DNA of 18,709 nt from Actinomycetota bacterium (GTDB lineage Bacteria > Actinomycetota > Geothermincolia > Geothermincolales > RBG-13-55-18): NCBI GenBank assembly GCA_028275245.1, contig JAPWVA010000005.1:1-18709 (forward strand), given 5' to 3'. Under the pieces are notes generated by a model that searched no databases, had not been told where the DNA came from, and was given only the letters and a program-made list of their open reading frames with translations. Both the position numbers and the translations under genes were made by a program. Below are positions 7,151-13,951 of this stretch, one piece after another (the stretch's first letter is position 1; each line of letters starts with the position of its first letter).

Positions 7151-7175
7151 GATTCCCTTTATATTGAGGGAAATC
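7151..7175 (+). promoter_or_regulatory. Imperfect palindrome around a TATATT element upstream of the dehydrogenase gene
   Basis: GATTCCCT (7151-7158) faces AGGGAAATC (7167-7175), pairing with one extra A on the right arm. Between them lies TTATATTG, containing TATATT (7160-7165), a possible -10. A TGGACG 19 bases upstream would be a poor -35. The layout suits an operator that covers a promoter, in a 239-base gap after hisC that otherwise shows nothing. Confidence 0.35.
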
Positions 7176-7287
7176 ATTCCGTTTTAGAAGCAAGTGGGCC
7201 TTGGGCGGGCCAGCGGTTTCCCCGCGGCTGGGCTTGCGGGTAGAAGTTAAAGGGGCGTATGCAAGGGAAAGGGGAGGTGTCCGTGGT

Positions 7288-8322
7288 ATGCCCCTGGTAG
7301 GCGAGGTCAAGGGGAAAGGGAACAGGCTGTTCGTTTTCCTCGATGGTCTCGAGTTCATAGAAGGCGAGAGCGCATACCGGGATCTCCTGGCTCCCCTGCT
7401 TCCCTACGGCTCCTACCGGTATTACAAGAACCGCCTGGAGGAGCGGGACTTGCTATTAGAAAGGATTTCCAAAGCACATGCCGTCTTCTTAGATTGGTCA
7501 CGCCTCACTCCCGAGGTGCTGCGCCAGTGCGAGAACCTGGAGGTGGTCTCCTACGTCGGGGTGGGGGCCGCCAACTTCGTGGACCTGGAGGAGGCTACCC
7601 GTTTGGGAATAGCGGTCACCAACACCCCCGACTACGGGAACCGCTCGGTGGCCGAGCATGCCCTCGGGTTGCTGCTGGCCGTGGCGCGGAACATCGCCCG
7701 CGGCGACCGCGATTTGAGGAGGGGCGAGTGGACTTCGTGGTCCCGGGAGGGCATCCAGCTGGCGGGAAGGAGGATAGGCCTGCTGGGCCTGGGGGCAGTG
7801 GGCAGCGAGATGGCCCGGCTCTGCCGTGCCCTGGGCATGGAGGTGTTCTATCACGACCCCCGCAGGCGACCGGAGATGGAGGACGTGGCCACCTACATGG
7901 GGTTCGATGAGCTTTTCTCCTCCTGCGAGATGATCAGCCTCCACGTGGCCCTCACCCCGGAGACGGTGAATCTGGTGGGTAGGAGGGAGCTAGAGCTCAT
8001 GCCTGAGGGGGGCATCCTGGTGAACACCAGCCGGGGTGAGGTGCTCGACCTCAGGGCCCTGGCCGAGGCCTTGAGAAAGGGCAAGCTCAGGGGTGCGGGC
8101 CTGGACAATTTCCCTGGGGAGCCCACCCCCGACCTCTCCGAACTGGTGGACCTGGAGAACGTGGTCATGACCCCCCATATCGCCTTCAACACCCGTGAGG
8201 CCAAGAACCGCATGACCGAGATAGCGGTGGAGAACGTGGTCTGCTTTTATCGGGGAACACCTAGGAACGTCCTCAATCCGGGTTACGCAACGCGGGCCCG
8301 CTTCAGCCCGGGATGGGCATGA
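7288..8322 (+). CDS. D-2-hydroxyacid dehydrogenase (NAD-dependent)
   Basis: A 344-residue member of the D-isomer-specific 2-hydroxyacid dehydrogenases, which interconvert 2-oxoacids and D-2-hydroxyacids. The Rossmann domain starts at GRRIGLLGLGAVG (160-172; GxGxxG at 167-172), with Asp190 ending the second strand and favouring NAD over NADP. The catalytic set is Arg249 (NTSRGEVLD), Glu278 (FPGEP) and His297 (MTPHIAF). The family includes phosphoglycerate, glycerate/hydroxypyruvate and lactate dehydrogenases; sequence alone does not pick one, and there is no C-terminal ACT domain as in many SerA proteins. I chose ATG 7288 because GGGGAGG (7271-7277) lies ten bases ahead; the frame stays open to 7201 but without that support. 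Two glycosyltransferases follow, so supplying a hydroxyacid acceptor such as D-glycerate is an attractive guess. Confidence 0.9.
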   Translation: MPLVGEVKGKGNRLFVFLDGLEFIEGESAYRDLLAPLLPYGSYRYYKNRLEERDLLLERISKAHAVFLDWSRLTPEVLRQCENLEVVSYVGVGAANFVDLEEATRLGIAVTNTPDYGNRSVAEHALGLLLAVARNIARGDRDLRRGEWTSWSREGIQLAGRRIGLLGLGAVGSEMARLCRALGMEVFYHDPRRRPEMEDVATYMGFDELFSSCEMISLHVALTPETVNLVGRRELELMPEGGILVNTSRGEVLDLRALAEALRKGKLRGAGLDNFPGEPTPDLSELVDLENVVMTPHIAFNTREAKNRMTEIAVENVVCFYRGTPRNVLNPGYATRARFSPGWA

Positions 8323-8447
8323 CCCTGCTCGGCGTCCGCCACCTTCCCCACGGCCTCTCCCGCTTCGGGCCCCCGTTGCCCATATCTATTACGGGCAGCG
8401 TTTCCACGGCGGGTTCAAGGGGAGATGCCGCGCTGACGATGGATTAC

Positions 8448-8473
8448 TGCGGATCTTTTCTGTGGATCTTTTT
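8448..8473 (+). repeat. Two adjacent 13-base direct repeats
   Basis: TGCGGATCTTTTC (8448-8460) is followed directly by TGTGGATCTTTTT (8461-8473), 11 of 13 bases alike. They lie in the 221-base gap between the dehydrogenase and the first glycosyltransferase. A short GC stem follows (GGCGG near 8479 with CCGCC near 8491). Role unknown; possibly a regulator site. Confidence 0.4.
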
Positions 8474-8543
8474 CCAAGGCGGTGGCTTCCCGCCGGGGGC
8501 GTTCCGAGAGGAGGCATGGATTTCCCGGCAATGGAGGTGAAAG

Positions 8544-9752
8544 ATGAAGCTGGTGCTGGTAATCCCGACTTACTGGGGCAGGCGAAGCGGCGAGCCCATG
8601 AGGGATGATGACGCCTGTTACGACCATCCCACCTGCCTGGATCAGCCGGGAACCCTGCAGAGGGCCCTGGATAGCGTCGCCATCCTCCGGCACGGCGAAC
8701 TGAGAATCCTGGTGGTGGGAGCGGCTGTAGCCCCCGATCTGGAAGGCGAGATGGAGGAGAAGGTCTCCTCCTTGGCCGATGGGTTCCGAGGCCGTCTCCC
8801 TGTGGCCTTCCTGGGCCCCACGGCGCTGGGGCGTGTGAAGGCCCTGGTGGAAGAGGAGGCGGGGGAGGCAGCGGCCTCCGTGCTGGATCTGAGGGGTTAT
8901 TCCAACATCCGAAACGCCTGCCTGGCAGCCGCTTGCGGCCTGGGCGCAGAGGCGGTGGTGCTCTTCGACGACGACGAGGTTTACGAAGACCCCAACTACC
9001 TGGAGAAGGTGGAAGAGGTCATAGGCACCGAGTTCCAGGGCCGGTTCGTGGGCGGTTTGGCGGGGGTGTACGTGAACGCCGACGGGAGCGTTTTCTTGCC
9101 GCCCCAACGGGATTGGGTGTTTTCTTGCTGGCCCTCGGTGGAGTCCATGAACGCCGCCTTCCGGGCCATCGGGGAGGGCGAGGGACTTAGGGTCACGCCC
9201 TGGGTTTTCGGAGGGAACATGGTGATCCACCGCGAGCTCTTCATGCGCGTGGCCTTCGACCCACGGGTGACCCGGGGAGAAGACATTGACTACCTGATCA
9301 ACGCCCGCATGCTGGGATACCGGTTCTTCCTCCACCCGGGCTTGAGGGTGCGCCACCTCCCGCCCCCCAAGACCGCTCCCCTGTGGAGGAGGTTCCGAGA
9401 GGACGTGGATCGCTTCTTCTATACTCGGGAGAAGATAAGTTCCCGGCTCCCGGAGGGGTGGTGTCGGGTGAGGCCGGAGGAGCTGGACCCCTATCCCGGC
9501 CGCTTTCTCCGGGAGGACTTGGAAGACTTGGTGTTCAAGACTTGCGTCCTCATGGGTTTGAGCTACCTTTTCCAGGGCGACGGGGAGGGGTTCCGCGAAT
9601 GCATGGCCAACCTGCTCAGGAAAGAGACGGTCCTGGATGGCACGCCTCCCGCCCTGCGCTACGCAGATTTCCTGGAGAAATACCGGGCTTGCATGGCCGT
9701 TATCGCTTCCTCTCGCCGCATCCAAGGGTACTTGGAGAGCCTCTATAATTAA
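8544..9752 (+). CDS. GT-A-fold (family 2-like) glycosyltransferase
   Basis: A 402-residue protein with no membrane segment. It opens with the GT-A strand MKLVLVIPTYW. The metal and nucleotide-sugar site is VVLFDDDEVYEDP (138-150; Asp142-Asp144, the DxD position), after GYSNIRNACLAAA (118-130), which is the conserved helix preceding it. FGGNMVIHRELF (222-233) and RGEDIDYLINARMLGYRF (244-261) form the acceptor and catalytic-base region typical of family 2 enzymes, and RVRHLPPPK (268-276) carries a late histidine. The C-terminal 120 residues are helical and family-specific. Donor and acceptor cannot be assigned. The ribosome site GGAGGTG sits about five bases before the ATG. It lies 130 bases ahead of a second glycosyltransferase, and the two may act on the same product. 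Confidence 0.82.
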   Translation: MKLVLVIPTYWGRRSGEPMRDDDACYDHPTCLDQPGTLQRALDSVAILRHGELRILVVGAAVAPDLEGEMEEKVSSLADGFRGRLPVAFLGPTALGRVKALVEEEAGEAAASVLDLRGYSNIRNACLAAACGLGAEAVVLFDDDEVYEDPNYLEKVEEVIGTEFQGRFVGGLAGVYVNADGSVFLPPQRDWVFSCWPSVESMNAAFRAIGEGEGLRVTPWVFGGNMVIHRELFMRVAFDPRVTRGEDIDYLINARMLGYRFFLHPGLRVRHLPPPKTAPLWRRFREDVDRFFYTREKISSRLPEGWCRVRPEELDPYPGRFLREDLEDLVFKTCVLMGLSYLFQGDGEGFRECMANLLRKETVLDGTPPALRYADFLEKYRACMAVIASSRRIQGYLESLYN

Positions 9753-9811
9753 TCTAAAAAGGGTTTTGAAAAGGGGTTCTTCCGGATCGCGGTGATGTGG
9801 TCGCGGAAGCG

Positions 9812-9860
9812 GCCCTCCCGCCGCACCCGGGGACGCCGCTCATCCCGGGAGCGGGAGGGC
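9812..9860 (+). promoter_or_regulatory. Strong GC-rich hairpin just upstream of the second glycosyltransferase
   Basis: GCCCTCCCGC (9812-9821) and GCGGGAGGGC (9851-9860) pair perfectly over ten bases. Inside them CCCGGG (9826-9831) pairs with CCCGGG (9844-9849), closing a 12-base loop. The hairpin ends 12 bases before the GGAGGT ribosome site (9873). It is followed by ATTTTATT rather than a clean T tract, so it could be an attenuator, an mRNA-processing or stability element, or a leaky terminator. Confidence 0.6.
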
Positions 9861-9882
9861 AAGGATTTTATTGGAGGTCCAT

Positions 9883-11181
9883 TTGGCAGGATCATCCCGG
9901 AGCGTCCTCGACGCCGAGGTGATAAGGCGCTGCGAGAAAATAGGCAGGGCCGATATACTGGTGGGCATCCCCAGCTTCCGTAACGCCGACACCATAGCCC
10001 ACGTGGTGAGGACGGCGGCGGAGGGGATGGTCCGTTATTTCCCGGACCTCAAGCCGGTGCTGGTGAACTCCGACGGCGGCTCCACAGACAACACGGTCCA
10101 GGTGGTGCTGGACACCCCCGTCCCTCCCCAAGTGGAGAAGATCGTCACCCCCTATAAAGGCCTGCCCGGGAAGGGCTCGGCCTTCCACGCCATTTTCGAG
10201 GTGGCCAGCCGGCTTAAGGCTAGGATTTGCATAGTGGTGGATTCAGACCTGCGCAGCATCACCCCGGAGTGGATCAAGTGGCTGGGGGAGCCGGTCTGGA
10301 AGCACAGCTACGGTTTCGTGGCCCCCTACTACATCAGGCATAAGTACGACGGTACCATCACCAATAACATCGCTTATCCCCTCACCCGGGCACTCTACGG
10401 CCGCAGGATAAGGCAGCCCATAGGCGGTGACTTCGGGTTCACGGGTTCCCTGGCCTTGGTTTACTCCCACCAGGACGTCTGGCGTACCGATATCGCCAAG
10501 TTCGGTATCGACATCTGGATGACCACCACCGCCATCACCGAGGGCTTTCGGGTCTGCCAGGCGGCCATGGGGGTGAAAATCCACAACGTCAAGGACCCGG
10601 GGAGCGACCTGGGTTCCATGTTCGCCCAGGTGGTGGCCACCATCTTTTATCTCATGGGCGTCCACGAGGTGAAGTGGCTCCAGGTGAAAGGGAGCACGGG
10701 CACCAGGGTTTTCGGCTCCCATTCCCACCAGGACCCGGCCCCCATGGACATTAACGTGGAGAACCTGGTGGACCATTTCGTGGCGGGCTACAGCGAGTAC
10801 GATGAGCTCTGGAAATGCATTATGGCGCCCCCCAACTTCATGGAGGTGAAGATGGCCACCGATTTCACCGGGCTTCGGGACTTCAATTTCCCCGAGACCT
10901 TATGGGCCCGAGTGCTCTACGACTTCGCCGTGGCCTACAACTTCTACTGCGACCTGGCCCCGGCGGACATCGTCCGTTCCCTAATGCCCCTCTACTGCGC
11001 CCGCACCGCGGACTTCGCCGTGAAGACCAGGAATATGTCCCATATGGAGGCGGAGCAGATAGTCCAGCGTCAGGCCGAGGTGTTCGAGAACCTCAAGCCC
11101 TACCTGGTGGAGCGCTGGCTGGAGGCCAAGAGGAAGGCGGGAGAGCCGGAGGAGGAACGCCTTCCCCTGGTCTCCTCCTGA
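9883..11181 (+). CDS. GT-A glycosyltransferase resembling mannosylglycerate/glucosyl(phospho)glycerate synthases
   Basis: A 432-residue protein whose motif order resembles GT78/GT81 enzymes, which add mannose or glucose from an NDP-sugar to D-glycerate or 3-phosphoglycerate. DILVGIPSFRNADT (24-37) is the first strand, SDGGSTDNT (63-71) the second, LPGKGSA (94-100) the nucleotide-binding loop, VVDSDLRSITPEWI (118-131) holds the DxD (Asp120, Asp122), RQPIGGDFGFTG (177-188) the acceptor loop, FGIDIW (207-212; Asp210) and VKIHNVKDPG (231-240; His234, the expected third metal ligand) complete the site. The C-terminal half is helical. Likely role: making a glycerate glycoside as compatible solute, cytoplasmic; the resemblance is by eye. 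TTG 9883 is chosen because GGAGGT (9873-9878) precedes it by four bases; TTG 9871 overlaps that ribosome site. Its last 119 bases recur downstream. Confidence 0.8.
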   Translation: MAGSSRSVLDAEVIRRCEKIGRADILVGIPSFRNADTIAHVVRTAAEGMVRYFPDLKPVLVNSDGGSTDNTVQVVLDTPVPPQVEKIVTPYKGLPGKGSAFHAIFEVASRLKARICIVVDSDLRSITPEWIKWLGEPVWKHSYGFVAPYYIRHKYDGTITNNIAYPLTRALYGRRIRQPIGGDFGFTGSLALVYSHQDVWRTDIAKFGIDIWMTTTAITEGFRVCQAAMGVKIHNVKDPGSDLGSMFAQVVATIFYLMGVHEVKWLQVKGSTGTRVFGSHSHQDPAPMDINVENLVDHFVAGYSEYDELWKCIMAPPNFMEVKMATDFTGLRDFNFPETLWARVLYDFAVAYNFYCDLAPADIVRSLMPLYCARTADFAVKTRNMSHMEAEQIVQRQAEVFENLKPYLVERWLEAKRKAGEPEEERLPLVSS

Positions 11182-11324
11182 ACAAGGGGAGAAAGACTTC
11201 CAGCGTCAGGCCGAGGTGTTCGAGAACCTCAAGCCCTACCTGGTGGAGCGCTGGCTGGAGGCCAAGAGGAAGGCGGGAGAGCCGGAGGAGGAACGCCTTC
11301 CCCTGGTCTCCTCCTGAGCAAGGG
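11063..11324 (+). repeat. Direct duplication of the 3' end of the glycosyltransferase gene
   Basis: Bases 11063-11181 (the last 39 codons and stop) recur without a mismatch at 11199-11317, 136 bases on. After one difference (11182 versus 11318) six more bases match, giving 126 aligned bases. Seventeen bases separate the perfect copies. The shift of 136 is not a multiple of three and follows a stop codon, so the second copy is not translated as part of the gene. Third-position bases show no drift, so the duplication is very recent or is an assembly error. Confidence 0.95.
11199..11317 (+). pseudogene. Orphan second copy of the glycosyltransferase C-terminal coding segment
   Basis: This is the downstream copy of the duplication. 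It encodes the same 39 C-terminal residues, beginning QRQAEVFENLKPYLVE, and ends in its own TGA, but has no start codon or ribosome site of its own. It is a fragment rather than a gene. Confidence 0.75.
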
Positions 11325-11336
11325 CTGAGACCCTCA

Positions 11337-11376
11337 AGGTCGCTCATCCCCTGACCTGGGTCCGGCTTGTTTTTTT
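11337..11376 (+). terminator. Weak candidate terminator after the glycosyltransferase cluster
   Basis: AGGTC (11337-11341) can pair with GACCT (11353-11357) and a tract of seven T follows at 11370-11376. The stem is short and sits 12 bases from the T tract, so it is not a classical intrinsic terminator. It is listed because it is the only T run of this length in the region. Confidence 0.25.
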
Positions 11377-11581
11377 CTGGGACCTGCAACCGACCCATCC
11401 TCGGAGTCGACCTCGGGCCCTGCCGGGATCCCCTTCCCACCCAGACCGTCCCGCGGTGATGCCCAAAGGCCCCTGTACCGGCCCCGTCACCCAGAGGGAC
11501 CCCCCTTGTCATCCACCAGTGACCATGGGGGTTAGGATGGCATCGCCCGGAGCACGCGCCTTAACGCTACCCCGCCGTCTC

Positions 11582-11654
11582 CTCCCGTTGGGAGATGGCC
11601 GGCTGAAACCCGGGGCGCCGCGAAGATGCACCGGTGACCGGTGGGTCTTAGACC
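11582..11654. other. Cluster of three short hairpins in non-coding DNA
   Basis: CTCCC/GGGAG with loop GTT (11582-11594), CACCGG/CCGGTG with loop TGA (11629-11643) and GGTC/GACC with loop TTA (11644-11654); the last two are directly adjacent. They lie upstream of the predicted mraZ promoter, so they are not in that mRNA. They could belong to a small RNA on either strand or to the 3' region of the glycosyltransferase transcript. Short palindromes are common in GC-rich DNA. Confidence 0.3.
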
Positions 11655-11874
11655 GGCCCATGACGACGGGGGCCCAGGATACCGAAAACAGCGACGATCC
11701 CCTTGCACCCGTGGACCCGATTTCCCTCTCCCTATCGCCCGAACCGCCTGGCCGGGATGCCCCAGGTGAAGCGAGGGGGGCCGGAGGGCCGGTCCCCGGA
11801 AAGATTCGCGGTGGGGGAGACGGGAAGAGGGAGAGGGCGTTACGGGGAGCGAGGGGGTTGCCCACGATTTCCCG

Positions 11875-11940
11875 GTGGTGTAAAGTGGTGTAAAGTGGAG
11901 TATAGTGGTTTAACGATAATATTTGGTGGAGTTGTAGTGG
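11875..11940 (+). promoter_or_regulatory. MraZ-box operator array upstream of mraZ
   Basis: GTGG occurs at 11875, 11885, 11895 and 11905, an exact 10-base period, in units of the form TAAAGTGGTG, TAAAGTGGAG and TATAGTGGTT. Two more GTGG boxes follow at 11926 and 11937. Tandem GTGG or AAAGTG boxes at about one helical turn are the known binding sites of MraZ in front of dcw operons, and mraZ is the next gene. The array overlaps where the -35 should be, so binding would repress the operon. Confidence 0.8.
11915..11920 (+). promoter_or_regulatory. Putative -10 element of the dcw operon promoter
   Basis: GATAAT matches TATAAT in five of six bases and lies in the most AT-rich part of the region, 79 bases before the mraZ start. 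No good -35 is found 16-18 bases upstream; that position is taken by the second and third MraZ boxes. Confidence 0.55.
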
Positions 11941-11998
11941 AGCAGGAAGGACCTGACGACCCGCCCGCGCGGGTGGAAGGTGGAGGGGAAGTAAGGCG

Positions 11999-12430
11999 TT
12001 GTTCCTCGGGACCCACGAGCACGCGCTGGACGAGAAGGGAAGGATCATCATGCCCTCCCGGTTCCGCCCCAAGCTGGAGGAAGGGGTGGTCATGGTACCC
12101 TGGTTCGAGTCCTGCGTAGCCATCTTTCCCCGAGGGGAGTACCAGAAGCTCATGGAAAGGTTGGAAAGCCTCCCGGAGGGACTGGAGGAGAAGAGATACC
12201 TGGAGAGGCTCCTCATGGGACTGGCCTTCGAGGCCATGCCGGATCGCCAAGGGAGGCTCACCATCCCGCCCCGCTTGAGGCAGATGGCCCGGCTGGAGCG
12301 GGAGGTGGCCATAGTGGGCCTGAAAAACCGGGTGGAGGTCTGGGACAGGGCCCGCTGGGAGGAGATGGTTGCTGGGGGCTGGGACAGAAGCGGGGAGATG
12401 GCCAGTAAGATCGGCCACCTGGGCTTCTGA
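11999..12430 (+). CDS. mraZ: Transcriptional regulator MraZ
   Basis: MraZ is a DNA-binding ring-forming protein that represses its own dcw operon. The 143 residues show the family pattern: MFLGTHEHALDEKGRIIMPS at the start and a second copy of the motif, DRQGRLTIPPRLR, at 82-94, giving the two AbrB/SpoVT-like half-domains with DxxxR at 11-15 and 82-86. VPWFESCVAIFPRGEY (33-48) and LKNRVEVWD (108-116) are also conserved. The start is TTG at 11999, as only this gives the universal MFLG opening; GGAGGGG lies ten bases upstream. The operator array described upstream fits autoregulation. It is the first gene of the cluster and is followed by rsmH after 117 bases. Confidence 0.95.
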   Translation: MFLGTHEHALDEKGRIIMPSRFRPKLEEGVVMVPWFESCVAIFPRGEYQKLMERLESLPEGLEEKRYLERLLMGLAFEAMPDRQGRLTIPPRLRQMARLEREVAIVGLKNRVEVWDRARWEEMVAGGWDRSGEMASKIGHLGF

Positions 12431-12547
12431 GTGCGTTGAAGAGGGAGGATGAGTTGCTCTTTTACCTGAGGAAGAATCGGCGGTGGCCACGGTTGAGGGT
12501 TTCACCCACCCTCTCCTTGTTGAGAGCGGCCCGCCGTTCTGGGAGAG

Positions 12548-13489
12548 ATGGCTGAGGGAGGATATCGCCATGTCCCCGTGCTCCTCCGAGAGGTGGTGGA
12601 GCTGCTCGACGCTCGCCCCGGGGCCACGGTGGTGGATGCCACGGTGGGGGAGGGGGGGCACGCGGAAGCGATCCTCGAGCGGATGGGGGGCAGTGGATGC
12701 CTGGTAGGACTGGACCGGGACGAAGAAGCCCTGGAAAGGTCGAGGCGGAGGCTAGAACGCTTCGGGGATGCCGTGGTGCTGGTACACTCGCCTTTCTCCC
12801 GCCTCCTGCAGGTGCTGCAGGAGCTGGGAGTGGAGACAGTGGAAGGGGTTCTTTTCGACTTCGGGGTCTCCGCCTTGCAGCTGGAGGTTCCGGAAAGGGG
12901 GTTTTCCTTCCGGTACCCAGGCCCGCTGGATATGCGCATGGACAGGGGACAGGCCCTGGACGCATGGAAGGTGGTGAATACCTATGAGGAGGGAGAGCTG
13001 GCGCGCATTATCCGCGAGTACGGCGAGGAGCGTTGGGCTTCCCGTATCGCTCGGCGCATCGTCCTCGAGAGAGAGCGCGCGCCCATCGATACCACGGATC
13101 GACTGGCTGAGATTGTAAGGGAGGCCATACCGGCCCCCGCCCGCAGGAGGGGAGGTCATCCAGCGCGGAGGACCTTTCAGGCTCTACGGATCGAGGTCAA
13201 CCGAGAACTGGACGAGATAAGGCAAGGCCTGGAGAGTGCGTGGGAGGTATTGGCCCCCGGGGGGAGGATGGTGTGCATAGCCTACCATTCCCTGGAAGAC
13301 AGGCTGGTGAAGGGATTCTTCGCCGGGCGGGCCGGGCGCTGTCGCTGCCCGGTGGAGAAGAGGTGTTCCTGCGGTGACCAGGAGCCGGCCCGACTGCTCA
13401 CGTCCGGCGCGCTTAAGCCCTCGCCGGAGGAGGTGTTGGCCAACCCCAGGGCACGAAGCGCCCGGTTGAGGGCACTGGAGAGGAGGTAA
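12548..13489 (+). CDS. rsmH: 16S rRNA (cytosine-1402 N4)-methyltransferase RsmH
   Basis: RsmH (MraW) uses S-adenosylmethionine to methylate N4 of C1402 in 16S rRNA at the ribosomal P site. The 313 residues are typical. HVPVLLREVVELL (8-20) is the opening; VVDATVGEGGHAEAIL (28-43) is the SAM loop; LVGLDRDEEAL (52-62) the second strand; LFDFGVSALQLEVPERGFSF (102-121) the family signature; PARRTFQALRIEVNRELD is the late conserved block, and AYHSLEDRLVK follows. The start ATG has GGGAG close by. The 117 bases after mraZ contain only a 39-codon frame that I do not accept as a gene. An 18-27 base gap leads to the ftsL-like gene, so it sits in the dcw transcript. Confidence 0.96.
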   Translation: MAEGGYRHVPVLLREVVELLDARPGATVVDATVGEGGHAEAILERMGGSGCLVGLDRDEEALERSRRRLERFGDAVVLVHSPFSRLLQVLQELGVETVEGVLFDFGVSALQLEVPERGFSFRYPGPLDMRMDRGQALDAWKVVNTYEEGELARIIREYGEERWASRIARRIVLERERAPIDTTDRLAEIVREAIPAPARRRGGHPARRTFQALRIEVNRELDEIRQGLESAWEVLAPGGRMVCIAYHSLEDRLVKGFFAGRAGRCRCPVEKRCSCGDQEPARLLTSGALKPSPEEVLANPRARSARLRALERR

Positions 13490-13516
13490 ATCGGTGTAGG
13501 TCTGGAGGTGGCCGGC

Positions 13517-13951
13517 ATGTCGCTGGCTCTGGAGTGGAAAAGGGCATCCCGACCGGAACAGATACCCTCGCACGCGCCGGGCGAGGGGAGGAGGGACCTA
13601 TCACGCCTGGCGGAGAGGTCCCGCCGGGCACGGTTTGCCCGGAGGGCATTCCTGCTTTCCATGGCCACGGTCCTTCTGGGAGTGACCGTGCTCTTCGCCA
13701 CCCTTTTTGTCCAAGATCTTGCCTCCCGATGTGAGATGAAGGCCAGGGAGGTGGAGAAGCTCGTGCAGCAGGAAAGGCTCAGGCAGGAGGAGTTGAGGGC
13801 GGCTTTGGCCGAGGCGGAATCGGTAAGGGAGATGGAGAGGGTGGCGGAAAGGGTCCTGGGGATGGTCCGGGGAACCGACCCGGTGCGGGTGATGTCGGAA
13901 GTTCCCGGTGACGGGGAGTCTGCCATCAGGATGGCCCCCGATGGGCGCTGA
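13517..13951 (+). CDS. ftsL: FtsL-like cell-division protein
   Basis: A 144-residue bitopic membrane protein: a basic cytoplasmic N-terminus (1-43, rich in Arg), one membrane helix (about 44-65, AFLLSMATVLLGVTVLFATL), then a heptad-like coiled coil (about 72-118, with KLVQQERLRQEELRAALAEA) and a short polar tail. FtsL proteins diverge too much to recognise by residues; the call rests on size, topology and position between rsmH and the PBP gene, where ftsL lies in nearly all dcw clusters. It would pair with DivIC/FtsB and activate septal peptidoglycan synthesis. ATG 13517 is preferred since GGAGGT (13504-13509) lies seven bases ahead; GTG 13508 overlaps that site. Confidence 0.8.
   Translation: MSLALEWKRASRPEQIPSHAPGEGRRDLSRLAERSRRARFARRAFLLSMATVLLGVTVLFATLFVQDLASRCEMKAREVEKLVQQERLRQEELRAALAEAESVREMERVAERVLGMVRGTDPVRVMSEVPGDGESAIRMAPDGR

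Larger units (their letters stand above)
11325..11870. other. Non-coding stretch between glycosyltransferase and dcw clusters
   Basis: No ORF here has codon use or motifs of a gene; long minus-strand frames are unbroken only because the DNA is GC-rich. A run of seven T (11370-11376) lies near the start. Three short perfect hairpins cluster at 11582-11654. I recognise no tRNA, RNase P, tmRNA, 6S RNA or known riboswitch. The stretch separates two unrelated transcripts, so it should hold a terminator for one and upstream control for the other. Confidence 0.5.

Noticed and set aside
7201..7287. N-terminal extension of the dehydrogenase from GTG/TTG at 7201
   Set aside because: The extra 29 residues match nothing in the family and a good ribosome site sits directly before ATG 7288.
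8313..8540. 75-codon plus-strand frame after the dehydrogenase
   Set aside because: It covers the intergenic repeats and hairpin, has no ribosome site and no recognisable family.
8415..9725. 436-codon minus-strand open frame
   Set aside because: It is antisense to a glycosyltransferase with clear motifs, and its translation is rich in His, Gln, Pro and Gly with no domain, typical of a GC-rich shadow frame.
11325..11870. RNase P RNA, tmRNA or riboswitch in the long intergenic stretch
   Set aside because: None of the conserved cores I know for these RNAs could be found on either strand.
11881..11910. Short tandem 10-base repeats as a CRISPR or satellite array
   Set aside because: Units are too short with no spacers, and the position in front of mraZ explains them as operator boxes.
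11509..12312. 267-codon minus-strand frame across the mraZ promoter
   Set aside because: It runs over the MraZ boxes and through mraZ in antisense, is low in complexity and shows no motif.
12436..12555. 39-codon TTG-started frame between mraZ and rsmH, overlapping the rsmH start
   Set aside because: The product is basic and featureless, and the frame is short enough to occur by chance. It could be a coupling leader, but nothing supports it.
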